Source: Flavobacteriaceae bacterium
GTDB lineage: Bacteria > Bacteroidota > Bacteroidia > Flavobacteriales > Flavobacteriaceae
Length of the DNA stretch: 11,767 bases
Reading direction: 5' to 3'
Assembly: GCA_014763515.1 (NCBI GenBank)
Contig: JACXVH010000047.1
Span: forward strand, 1-11,767
Shown: one piece after another, positions 1-6,565 of the stretch
How positions within the stretch are numbered: the stretch's first letter is position 1
Layout of the letters: each line of letters opens with the position of its first letter
Notes under the pieces: model-generated
What the model saw: only the letters and a program-made list of their open reading frames with translations
Database searches by the model: none
What the model was told of the DNA's origin: nothing
Program-made: the position numbers and the translations under genes

Positions 1-1587
1 AGGCAAATCAAGTACACGTGCAGTATCTCGAATAGCCGATTTGGTAGCCATTTTACCATAGGTAATAATTTGCGCAACCTGATTGGCTCCGTATTTATTA
101 ATTACATAATCCATAACGCGACTTCGACCTTCATCATCAAAATCGATATCAATATCGGGCATCGATACACGATCAGGATTTAAGAAACGCTCAAAAAGTA
201 AATCATATTTAATAGGATCAATATTTGTAATACCTAAACAGTAGGCAACTGCAGAACCTGCTGCAGAACCACGACCTGGACCAACAGAAACATCCATCTT
301 ACGGGCTTCGGCAATAAAATCTTGAACAATTAAGAAATAACCAGGATAACCTGAGTTTGAAATCGTCAATAATTCGAAATCTAAACGTTCTTGAATTTCT
401 GGCGTAATTTCGCCGTATCTTCGTTTTGCACCTTCCATTGTAAGATGACGTAAATAGGCATTTTCACCTCGCACTCCACCATCAACAGCATCTTCTGGAT
501 TTACAAATTCGGCAGGAATATCATATTTTGGAAGTAAAACATCGCGATACAACGAATAGGTTTCTACTTTATCAATAATTTCTTGAATATTGATAATTGC
601 ATCTGGTAAATCGGAAAAAAGTTTTTTCATTTCTTCTTCCGACTTATAATAGTATTCTTGATTGGGCAATCCGTAACGATAACCACGTCCGCGACCAATT
701 GGCGTAGCTTGTTTCTCGCCATCTTTTACGCACAATAAAATATCGTGCGCATTAGCATCTTCTTTATCTAAGTAATATGTATTGTTTGTTGCAATTAATT
801 TGATATTATGCTTTTGTGAAAAGGAGATTAACGTTTGGTTGACACGATTTTCATCTTCTTGGTTGTGTCGCATGATTTCCAAATAGAAATCTTCGCCAAA
901 CTGCTCTTTCCACCAAAGCAAAGCTTCTTCTGCTTGATTTTCACCAATATTTAAAATTTTACTCGGAATTTCACCATACAAATTCCCAGATAAAACCATA
1001 ACATCTTCTTTGTATTGCTCAACAATCGCTCTGTCTATCCTTGGCACGTAATAAAAACCATCAGTATATGCAATAGAAGTCATTTTTGCCAAATTGTGGT
1101 AGCCCTTTTTATTTTTTGCTAAAAACACAATTTGGTAACCATTATCTTTTTTGGTTCGGTCTAAGTGATTATCACAAACATATAATTCGCAACCTACAAT
1201 AGGTTTTATTTCAACTTCTGTTGGTTCTTCACCAGCCTCAATGGCCGCTTCATTTTTAGCTTTTGCCGCTTTATTATGATTCATTACTGCACTCACGAAG
1301 TGAAATGCGCCCATCATGTTTTCAGTGTCGGTTAATGCTACAGCGGGCATTTTATGTTTTGCAGTAGCTGCAACTAAATCAGGAATTGAAATCGTGGATT
1401 GAAGAACCGAAAATTGGGAATGATTATGAAGATGCGCAAACTTCGCTAATCTTAAATCTTTTTTATCTGATTCAGAAACAGTTGTTTGTTGACTTTCCTG
1501 TTCAATTTTTTGAAGTCTGCGTCTAATTTCATCAGAAGCCGCTTTTAAATTGATGTGTTTCTCTAAATCGAATAAAATAATCTGGAG
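1..1587 (-). CDS. dnaE: DNA polymerase III alpha subunit (PHP and start of polymerase domain), partial, frame broken at its 5' end
   Basis: Replicative polymerase catalytic subunit, cut by the left edge. The frame reads without interruption from 1587 to 1. After a short linker it shows the PHP motif HLHNH (about 1434-1420), the family segments DGFYYVPRID and DANAHDILLCVKDG, the palm signature GPGRGSAAGS (282-253) and the metal-binding catalytic aspartates in PDIDIDF (about 159-139). About 520 residues are present; the rest of the palm, fingers and C-terminal region lie outside the window. The frame has a TAG at 1590-1588 and no ATG, GTG or TTG before 1350, and that ATG lies after the PHP motif, so it cannot be the true start. 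The gene is therefore best read as the continuation of the exonuclease module upstream, in a frame offset by +1. Whether the break is real or a sequence error cannot be decided here. Identity is very secure; the intact state of the gene is not. Confidence 0.93.
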
Positions 1588-2185
1588 CTACATCAAGTTC
1601 TTCTTTAGTAAAAACTTCGCGTTTAATTAATTCTAAAAAACAACGCGTTGTTGCTTCTACATCGGCAGTTGCATTATGTGCTTCTGCAAATGGAACTCCA
1701 AATAAATATTCGTGTAATTCGGTTAATGTTGGCAGTTTAAATTTTCCTCCGCGTCCACCCGGTAATTTTAGAAGTTCAGCAGTAGTTTCAGTACATGTAT
1801 CTAAAACTGGCAATTGAGATAAATCAGTTGCAATGTTTAAACGATGAAACTCACAACCCATAATATTGACATCGAAACCAACGTTTTGTCCGACAATATA
1901 TTTGGTCTTAGACAATGCGATATTAAACTTCTCTAAAACTTCCGCTAAAGTGATTCCTTGCTCTTGTGCTAATTCAGTTGAAATACCGTGAATTCGTTCT
2001 GCATCATACGGTATATTAAATCCATCTGGTTTTACTAAATAATCTTGATGCTCGATAAGATTTCCCATCTCGTCGTGTAATTGCCAAGCAATTTGAATAC
2101 AACGTGGCCAGTTATCAGTATCCGTAATTGGGGCCGACCAGCTTTTAGGTAATCCAGTAGTTTCGGTATCGAAAATTAAAAACAT
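1532..2185 (-). CDS. DEDDh 3'-5' exonuclease module (N-terminal proofreading part of the DnaE fusion)
   Basis: A DnaQ/epsilon-type proofreading exonuclease of 217 residues. All DEDDh motifs are present: Exo I D6-T-E8 in FDTETTGLP, Exo II D105 in GQNVGFD, and Exo III H170 and D175 in HNATADVEAT. In Flavobacteriaceae this domain, as I remember it, forms the N-terminus of a roughly 1,500-residue DnaE, joined by a linker ending in GLKHINLK. Here the frame runs through RFRETHQF to a TGA at 1534-1532, while KHINLKAASDEI is encoded in the next frame from 1560. The last nine or so residues are therefore out-of-frame sequence. The ATG at 2185 is the natural start: the catalytic aspartate is at residue 6, and a promoter lies just upstream. 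A free-standing epsilon protein is the alternative, but the missing dnaE start argues for an interrupted fusion. Confidence 0.88.
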   Translation of the reverse strand: MFLIFDTETTGLPKSWSAPITDTDNWPRCIQIAWQLHDEMGNLIEHQDYLVKPDGFNIPYDAERIHGISTELAQEQGITLAEVLEKFNIALSKTKYIVGQNVGFDVNIMGCEFHRLNIATDLSQLPVLDTCTETTAELLKLPGGRGGKFKLPTLTELHEYLFGVPFAEAHNATADVEATTRCFLELIKREVFTKEELDVAPDYFIRFRETHQFKSGF

Positions 2186-2240
2186 AAGGCAGTAAAATCC
2201 AAAGGGTTAAATTAAAAATTCTTTGCTAACAAGATTTTTT

Positions 2241-2271
2241 CAAAAATACATTTTAATTGATAGCAGACCAA
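2241..2271 (-). promoter_or_regulatory. Promoter for the exonuclease-dnaE gene
   Basis: On the minus strand a TATTTTTG box (2248-2241) matches the Bacteroidota -7 consensus TAnnTTTG, and TTG (2271-2269) lies 20 nt upstream as a -33 element. The start codon at 2185 follows about 55 nt downstream. The match is by eye only. Confidence 0.5.
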
Positions 2272-2291
2272 TTTAAGTTATTAACAGAAAT

Positions 2292-2325
2292 AAAAAAAAA
2301 AACCATCTCTTTGAGATGGTTTTTT
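2292..2325 (-). terminator. Rho-independent terminator of the 2345-3052 lipoprotein gene
   Basis: A perfect 9-bp stem AACCATCTC/GAGATGGTT (2301-2309 and 2313-2321) with a TTT loop is flanked by an A-run (2292-2300) that becomes the U-tract on the minus strand. It lies 20 bp after the lipoprotein gene's stop codon. The T-run at 2320-2325 means it could also act in the plus direction, but no plus-strand gene reads into it. Confidence 0.85.
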
Positions 2326-2344
2326 GTATATTAAATTTGCTCTT

Positions 2345-3052
2345 TTAATATTGTACTATTGGAATTCTATAAAATATACCTTCAGAAATTGTTAATGTAT
2401 TTCCTTCCGAATCTGATGCAGTAAATTTGAAAGTCCCTGTTAAAGTATTTCCATCTACACTTTCGATCTTAACTTCACCATTACTATTTTGAGTACTCAA
2501 AATTTTAACTTGAGCATTTGAATTACCGCCAGTTACCTTAACTACATCTCCTGCTTTATAATTATCACCTCTAGAGACAATATCAGCGGCAGTAATTCTA
2601 CCATTAGTATTTACTTGAGTAGCTAATCTTAAACCTGCACCAGGATTTAATTGTGGATTATCAAAAAAAGTAGTTGCACTGTTGCTTAATACATAACCAG
2701 TACCTCCATTAACTATACTAACTTTAAAAGCTGGCCCATAAACAATACTTGTCTCAAAGTCTTCAACAACTTCTTCATCATCATAATAATAACTAGCAAA
2801 GTTATCTTGATTAGTTGTACCTAAATTATAAGTTCCGGCATTTGTTGATGTCGTTCCTAATGTTACCTCTTCATAAGGAGTGTAAGCAGTAATCGTGAAA
2901 CCACCACTACCATTTGAACGCGCTTCAGCATAATCGGCTCTCCAATAATTATTATTTAATTTACCTTGAAAAGACGGATTATTATCTTTTAAATCTTGAG
3001 TACAAGATTGAAAAAACAAAGCAATACCTACTATAGCTAAAATTTTCTTCAT
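2345..3052 (-). CDS. Outer-membrane lipoprotein, DUF6252-like, with two inserted Gly/Tyr modules
   Basis: A lipoprotein of 235 residues and unknown function. The signal peptide (1-16) ends in a lipobox FFQSC, making C17 the lipidated residue. The N-terminal part (about 27-80: FQGKLNNNYWRAD, then GTYNLG) and the C-terminal part (about 191-231: GEVKIESVDGNTLTGTFKF and GIFYRIP) resemble the small DUF6252 lipoproteins of Bacteroidota, an assignment from memory. Between them, residues 109-184 hold two related modules, VSIVNGGTGY and ADIVSRGDNYKAGD followed by VKVTGG and an Ala/Val strand, a beta-type repeat I associate with virion and adhesin proteins. An acidic Tyr/Asp/Glu-rich stretch (88-99) precedes them. 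The gene stands alone, with its own promoter box and terminator. It carries no catalytic motif, so a structural or binding role is only a guess. Confidence 0.85.
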   Translation of the reverse strand: MKKILAIVGIALFFQSCTQDLKDNNPSFQGKLNNNYWRADYAEARSNGSGGFTITAYTPYEEVTLGTTSTNAGTYNLGTTNQDNFASYYYDDEEVVEDFETSIVYGPAFKVSIVNGGTGYVLSNSATTFFDNPQLNPGAGLRLATQVNTNGRITAADIVSRGDNYKAGDVVKVTGGNSNAQVKILSTQNSNGEVKIESVDGNTLTGTFKFTASDSEGNTLTISEGIFYRIPIVQY

Positions 3053-3081
3053 GTTGTGTTTGCTAAAATTTTTATGGAAAA

Positions 3082-3089
3082 CAAAAATA
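3082..3089 (-). promoter_or_regulatory. -7 promoter box of the lipoprotein gene
   Basis: TATTTTTG on the minus strand (3089-3082) fits TAnnTTTG and lies 29 nt upstream of the ATG at 3052. No convincing TTG -33 element is seen at the usual distance, so this is a half-site call. Confidence 0.4.
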
Positions 3090-3145
3090 AATGTTTTATT
3101 CTAAAAAACTACCACCTTGTATAAAATATTTACACTTATATTTTA

Positions 3146-3171
3146 TTGTATTACAAAGTTTTGTATATTTG
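3146..3171 (+). promoter_or_regulatory. Promoter of the rpsP-rimM-trmN6 cluster
   Basis: TATATTTG (3164-3171) is an exact match to the -7 consensus TAnnTTTG, with TTG at 3146-3148, 15 nt upstream. Transcription would begin near 3178, leaving a leader of roughly 40 nt before rpsP. Confidence 0.6.
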
Positions 3172-3185
3172 TGCCCTCAATAACC

Positions 3186-3200
3186 GAGGTCGGGAACCTC
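3186..3200 (+). promoter_or_regulatory. Small hairpin in the rpsP leader, candidate ribosomal-protein leader element
   Basis: GAGGT (3186-3190) and ACCTC (3196-3200) form a 5-bp stem around the loop CGGGA, in an otherwise AT-rich leader between promoter and start codon. It has no U-tract and so is not a terminator. Its GC content and position suggest a regulatory leader bound by S16 or another ribosomal protein. I recall leader motifs having been proposed upstream of flavobacterial S16 genes but cannot confirm a match here. Confidence 0.35.
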
Positions 3201-3219
3201 AAATTTAATCAAAAAGATT

Positions 3220-3756
3220 ATGCCTGTAAAAATTAGATTACAAAGACACGGTAAAAAAGGAAAGCCTTTTTTCTGGATTGTAGCTGCGGATTCTCGCGCT
3301 AAAAGAGATGGTAAATTCCTTGAAAAATTAGGAACTTATAATCCAAACACTAACCCAGCAACTATCGATTTAAACTTAGATAGCGCTGTACAATGGTTAC
3401 ACAATGGTGCTCAACCAACAGACACTGCAAGAGCAATTTTATCTTACAAAGGTGCTTTATTAAAACACCATTTAGATGGAGGAGTTCGTAAAGGTGCTTT
3501 AACTCAAGAACAAGCTGATGCAAAATTAGCTACTTGGTTAGACGAAAAAGCTAGTAAAGTTGACGCTAAGAAAGATGGTTTAGCAAATGCTAAAGAAGAA
3601 GCTAAAGCTAAAGCTTTAAAAGCTGAAAAAGAATACAACGAAAAGCGTGCTGCTGCAAAAGTAGAAGAGGCTGCTGTTGAGGAAGTTGCTGAAGAGGCTG
3701 CTACTGAAGAAGCTCCAGCTGTTGAAGAAAACAACAACGAAGAAACTGAAGCATAA
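3220..3756 (+). CDS. rpsP: 30S ribosomal protein S16 with long acidic C-terminal extension
   Basis: Small-subunit ribosomal protein bS16, needed for 30S assembly. The N-terminal 85 residues carry the family core: MPVKIRLQRHGKK, VAADSRAKRDGKFLEKLGTYNP (21-42, read in two halves) and GAQPTDTA (63-70). The protein is 178 residues against about 80-90 in Escherichia coli. The extra C-terminal half (about 105-178) is rich in Lys, Ala and Glu, changing from a mixed-charge probable helix (110-148) to a strongly acidic Glu/Ala tail. Long tails are usual in Bacteroidota S16 as I recall. It is the first gene of the cluster, 13 bp ahead of rimM, behind a clear promoter and a leader hairpin. The low-complexity GCT/GAA codons of the tail create a long antisense open frame without coding meaning. 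Confidence 0.97.
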   Translation: MPVKIRLQRHGKKGKPFFWIVAADSRAKRDGKFLEKLGTYNPNTNPATIDLNLDSAVQWLHNGAQPTDTARAILSYKGALLKHHLDGGVRKGALTQEQADAKLATWLDEKASKVDAKKDGLANAKEEAKAKALKAEKEYNEKRAAAKVEEAAVEEVAEEAATEEAPAVEENNNEETEA

Positions 3757-3769
3757 TAAATAGCGATTG

Positions 3770-4297
3770 ATGCGTAAAAAAGATTGTTTTTATTTAGGCA
3801 AAATCGCAAAAAAATTCAGTTTTAAGGGTGAAGTGTTGATTTATTTGGACACCGATGAACCCGAAGTTTATGAAAATATGGAATCAGTTTTTGTTGAACT
3901 AAACAAAAATTTGGTTCCATTTTTTATTGAAAAAAGTCAGCTACATAAAGGTGATTTTTTAAGAACTAAATTTGAAGATATTGATTCAGAAGAAGATGCT
4001 GATGAAATATTAGGCTGCGAAGTTTATTTACCACTTTCGTTATTACCTAAATTAGATGGTAATAAATTTTATTACCATGAAATAGAAGGTTTTGAAGTAG
4101 AAGATACTCGACTTGGTTTCATAGGAACGATAGTTAGAATAAACGATAGTAATGCACAACCTCTTTTTGAAATTGACTACAAAGGCACTGAAATTTTAGT
4201 TCCTATGATTGATCATTTTATTATTGAAGTCAATAGAAAAGATAAAAAACTAGTACTAACTACGCCAGAAGGCTTGGTTGATTTGTATTTGCAATAG
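3770..4297 (+). CDS. rimM: Ribosome maturation factor RimM
   Basis: Binds S19 and the head of the immature 30S subunit to help 16S rRNA processing. The 175 residues show the two-domain layout of the family: an N-terminal RimM beta-barrel (about 4-85, with LGKIAKKFSFKGEVLIYLDTD) and a C-terminal PRC-barrel (about 98-170, with FYYHEIEGFEV, then ILVPM and the terminal PEGLVDLYL). The ATG at 3770 is preferred because relatives begin MRKxDCFYLG; an in-frame TTG immediately before it (3767) is also possible but adds only one residue. It follows rpsP by 13 bp, the classical S16-RimM pairing, and should be cotranscribed with it. No Shine-Dalgarno sequence is visible, as is normal in this phylum. Confidence 0.95.
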   Translation: MRKKDCFYLGKIAKKFSFKGEVLIYLDTDEPEVYENMESVFVELNKNLVPFFIEKSQLHKGDFLRTKFEDIDSEEDADEILGCEVYLPLSLLPKLDGNKFYYHEIEGFEVEDTRLGFIGTIVRINDSNAQPLFEIDYKGTEILVPMIDHFIIEVNRKDKKLVLTTPEGLVDLYLQ

Positions 4298-4366
4298 TCG
4301 ACAGTTGCGGTCAAAATTTACAGATTACAGTTTTTTTTAATTGTTTAAATTCAATCCTTTTTCATT

Positions 4367-5071
4367 TTGTTCAAATTCAAGCAATTTCACGTTAATCAAG
4401 ATCGTTGTGCTATGAAAATTGGCACTGATGGTGTTTTGCTTGGCGCTTGGACTCCGTTAATTAACAATCCTTATAATGTTTTAGATATTGGTGCTGGAAC
4501 TGGAATTTTGTCTTTAATGTTAGCCCAAAGAAGTAACGCTGAACAAATCGATGCAATTGAAATTAACGAAGATGCTTACGAACAATGCGTTGAGAATTTT
4601 GAAGCTTCGCCTTGGGGCGATAAATTATTTTGTTTTCATGCGGGTTTGGATGAATTTGTGGACGAACCTGAAGATGAATACGACTTAATTATTTCCAATC
4701 CTCCTTTTTATACTGATGATTATAAATCTGATAATACTTCGAGAGATTTAGCCAGATTTGAAGACGCCTTACCATTTGAAGAATTGATTGAAGCAGCTGC
4801 TTTATTACTTTCGGATAACGGAATTTTCTCTGTGATTATTCCTCATAAAGAAGAAGAACAATTTGTTTCCATGTGTAAAGAATTAGATTTATTTCCTTTA
4901 AAAATTACTCGTGTAAAAGGCACGCCAACATCGGAAATCAAAAGAAGTTTATTAGCTTTTTGTAGAATGGAACAAACTCCGTTAATTGATGAGTTAGTCA
5001 TTGAAATTTCTAGACATAATTATACTCCTGAATACATCGAATTAACGAAAGAGTTCTATTTGAAGATGTAA
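4367..5071 (+). CDS. trmN6: tRNA1(Val) (adenine(37)-N6)-methyltransferase, TTG start
   Basis: SAM-dependent methyltransferase of the TrmN6/YfiC family, which makes m6A37 in tRNA-Val. In 234 residues it has the Rossmann motif I VLDIGAGTGILSL (38-50), an acidic motif II end AIEINEDA (63-70) and the N6-adenine catalytic motif NPPFY (111-115). The family's N-terminal signature FKFKQFHVNQDRCAMKIGTDG begins directly at the TTG codon 4367. Upstream the frame meets a TAA at 4346-4348 with no ATG between, so TTG is the only start that gives the complete conserved N-terminus; the first ATG (4412) would remove 15 conserved residues. It lies 69 bp after rimM on the same strand and is probably part of the same transcript. 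The substrate is assigned from family membership and not from a residue I can point to. Confidence 0.9.
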   Translation: MFKFKQFHVNQDRCAMKIGTDGVLLGAWTPLINNPYNVLDIGAGTGILSLMLAQRSNAEQIDAIEINEDAYEQCVENFEASPWGDKLFCFHAGLDEFVDEPEDEYDLIISNPPFYTDDYKSDNTSRDLARFEDALPFEELIEAAALLLSDNGIFSVIIPHKEEEQFVSMCKELDLFPLKITRVKGTPTSEIKRSLLAFCRMEQTPLIDELVIEISRHNYTPEYIELTKEFYLKM

Positions 5072-5176
5072 CCCTAGCCCAGATTGAGCAATTTGTTGGA
5101 GCTCTTTTTAAAAAAGCGACTTGCGAAAGCTGGATAAAGCTTTAGAAATAAAAAAATATAACATTTGTTGAATAAT

Positions 5177-5202
5177 TTGTTAAAAATGTTTCTGTAATTT
5201 TG
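5177..5202 (+). promoter_or_regulatory. Promoter of the acyl-CoA dehydrogenase gene
   Basis: TAATTTTG (5195-5202) matches TAnnTTTG exactly, with TTTG (5176-5179) 15 nt upstream. The ATG at 5270 follows 67 nt later. It sits in the 198-bp gap after trmN6, so this gene has its own transcription start. No clear terminator of the preceding cluster is seen in the gap. Confidence 0.55.
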
Positions 5203-5269
5203 CAAACGATTTCGTAGTTAGCTTAATCTAATTACTTATCACTTTTTACTAATCACTTTTTAAAAAAAT

Positions 5270-6448
5270 ATGAGACCAGACTTATTTCAATCTCCAGATT
5301 ATTATTTATTAGACGAATTATTATCTGACGAACATAAAATGGTGCGTGATGCTGCACGTGCTTGGGTAAAAAAAGAAGTATCTCCAATTATTGAAGAATA
5401 CGCACAAAGAGCAGAATTTCCAAAACAAATCGTAAAAGGTTTGGGAGAAATTGGTGGATTTGGTCCGTATATTCCAGTAGAATATGGTGGTGCTGGATTA
5501 GACCAAATTTCTTATGGATTAATCATGCAAGAAATTGAAAGAGGAGATTCGGGTGTACGTTCGACTTCATCTGTTCAGTCTTCTTTGGTAATGTACCCAA
5601 TTTGGAAATACGGAAACGAAGAGCAAAGAATGAAATATTTACCAAAATTAGCCACTGGAGAAATGATTGGTTGTTTTGGTTTAACAGAGCCAGATTATGG
5701 TTCAAATCCAGGTGGAATGGTAACTAATTTTAAGGATATGGGCGATCATTATCTTTTAAATGGTGCTAAAATGTGGATTTCGAATGCGCCTTTTGCTGAT
5801 ATTGCAGTAGTTTGGGCTAAAAACGAAGAAGGAAGAATTCACGGATTAATAGTGGAAAGAGGAATGGAAGGTTTCTCAACTCCTGAAACACACAATAAAT
5901 GGTCGTTAAGAGCTTCTGCAACTGGAGAGCTTATTTTTGACAACGTAAAAGTTCCAAAAGAAAACTTACTACCAAACAAATCTGGATTAGGAGCACCACT
6001 AGGATGTTTAGATTCGGCACGCTATGGTATTGCTTGGGGAGCGATTGGAGCAGCAATGGATTGTTATGATACTGCTTTACGTTATTCAAAAGAAAGAATT
6101 CAGTTTGACAAACCAATTGGAGCTACGCAATTACAACAAAAGAAATTAGCTGAAATGATTACTGAAATCACAAAAGCACAATTGTTAACTTGGAGATTGG
6201 GTATTTTAAGAAACGAAGGAAAAGCTACTTCTGCTCAAATTTCTATGGCAAAAAGAAACAATGTTGATATGGCGTTAACGATTGCTCGTGATGCACGTCA
6301 AATGCTTGGCGGAATGGGAATTACAGGTGAATATTCAATCATGAGACACATGATGAACTTAGAATCTGTAGTGACTTACGAAGGAACTCACGACATTCAC
6401 TTGTTAATTACAGGAATGGATATTACAGGCTTCCCTGCATTCAAATAA
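5270..6448 (+). CDS. Glutaryl-CoA dehydrogenase-type acyl-CoA dehydrogenase
   Basis: FAD-dependent acyl-CoA dehydrogenase of 392 residues, full length for the family. FAD and substrate segments include CFGLTEPDYGSNPGGM (135-150), KMWISNAP (167-174) and KWSLRASATGEL (210-221). The catalytic base is E371 in YEGTHDIHLLI, the glutaryl-CoA dehydrogenase position. RSTSSVQSSLVM (97-108) aligns with the human GCDH segment whose Arg and Ser hold the distal carboxylate of glutaryl-CoA, so R97 and S101 support a dicarboxylic acyl-CoA substrate, as in lysine and tryptophan breakdown. Decarboxylation to crotonyl-CoA is known of the family and inferred here. The gene is alone between its own promoter and terminator, with no lysine-degradation partners nearby. 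A broader short-chain acyl-CoA role cannot be excluded. Confidence 0.93.
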   Translation: MRPDLFQSPDYYLLDELLSDEHKMVRDAARAWVKKEVSPIIEEYAQRAEFPKQIVKGLGEIGGFGPYIPVEYGGAGLDQISYGLIMQEIERGDSGVRSTSSVQSSLVMYPIWKYGNEEQRMKYLPKLATGEMIGCFGLTEPDYGSNPGGMVTNFKDMGDHYLLNGAKMWISNAPFADIAVVWAKNEEGRIHGLIVERGMEGFSTPETHNKWSLRASATGELIFDNVKVPKENLLPNKSGLGAPLGCLDSARYGIAWGAIGAAMDCYDTALRYSKERIQFDKPIGATQLQQKKLAEMITEITKAQLLTWRLGILRNEGKATSAQISMAKRNNVDMALTIARDARQMLGGMGITGEYSIMRHMMNLESVVTYEGTHDIHLLITGMDITGFPAFK

Positions 6449-6472
6449 TTCAACAATAGATAAAATTTATAT

Positions 6473-6503
6473 AAAATGCTTCGTTATGTGACGAAGCATT
6501 TTT
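6473..6503 (+). terminator. Rho-independent terminator of the acyl-CoA dehydrogenase gene
   Basis: A 12-bp perfect stem AAAATGCTTCGT/ACGAAGCATTTT (6473-6484 and 6491-6502) with loop TATGTG ends in a short T-run (6499-6503). It begins 24 bp after the stop codon. Confidence 0.9.
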
Positions 6504-6513
6504 ACTTTTGGAA

Positions 6514-6553
6514 TAGTATTTGTAAATTTTTAATTAACCTAATACAAATACTA
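6514..6553. promoter_or_regulatory. Perfect 11-bp inverted repeat upstream of the DUF3050 gene, possible operator
   Basis: TAGTATTTGTA (6514-6524) is repeated as its exact reverse complement TACAAATACTA (6543-6553), with 18 nt between, 12 nt before the start codon. The half-site spacing (29 nt centre to centre, close to three helical turns) would suit two protein dimers or a looped repressor; as RNA it would make an AU-rich hairpin in the leader. I see no consensus -7 box in this gap. Confidence 0.45.
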
Positions 6554-6565
6554 AAATGAACTGTT

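Noticed and set aside
1348..1350. ATG at 1350 as the start of a separate dnaE
   Set aside because: It would delete the HLHNH segment of the PHP domain, which is clearly encoded upstream in the same frame.
1529..1540. prfB-like programmed +1 frameshift at TTC TGA T
   Set aside because: A shift there would skip KHINLKAAS, which looks conserved in the downstream frame, and the Phe tRNA would re-pair poorly on TCT. A frame change upstream, between 1561 and 1587, fits better.
3504..3809. Antisense open frame of 101 codons over the end of rpsP
   Set aside because: A shadow of the GCT/GAA-rich tail of S16; its translation is low-complexity Ser/Ala and overlaps two certain genes.
5101..5150. Possible terminator after trmN6
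   Set aside because: The short inverted sequences there (CTTTTT/AAAAAG and AAAGCT/AGCTTT) either lack a loop or lack a T-run, so no terminator is called.
5523..6116. Two short antisense open frames (5523-5705 and 5931-6116)
   Set aside because: Both lie fully inside the acyl-CoA dehydrogenase gene, have no domain resemblance and no promoter.
6556..6558. ATG ten bases before the DUF3050 start
   Set aside because: It is out of frame with the conserved protein and leads to no recognisable product.
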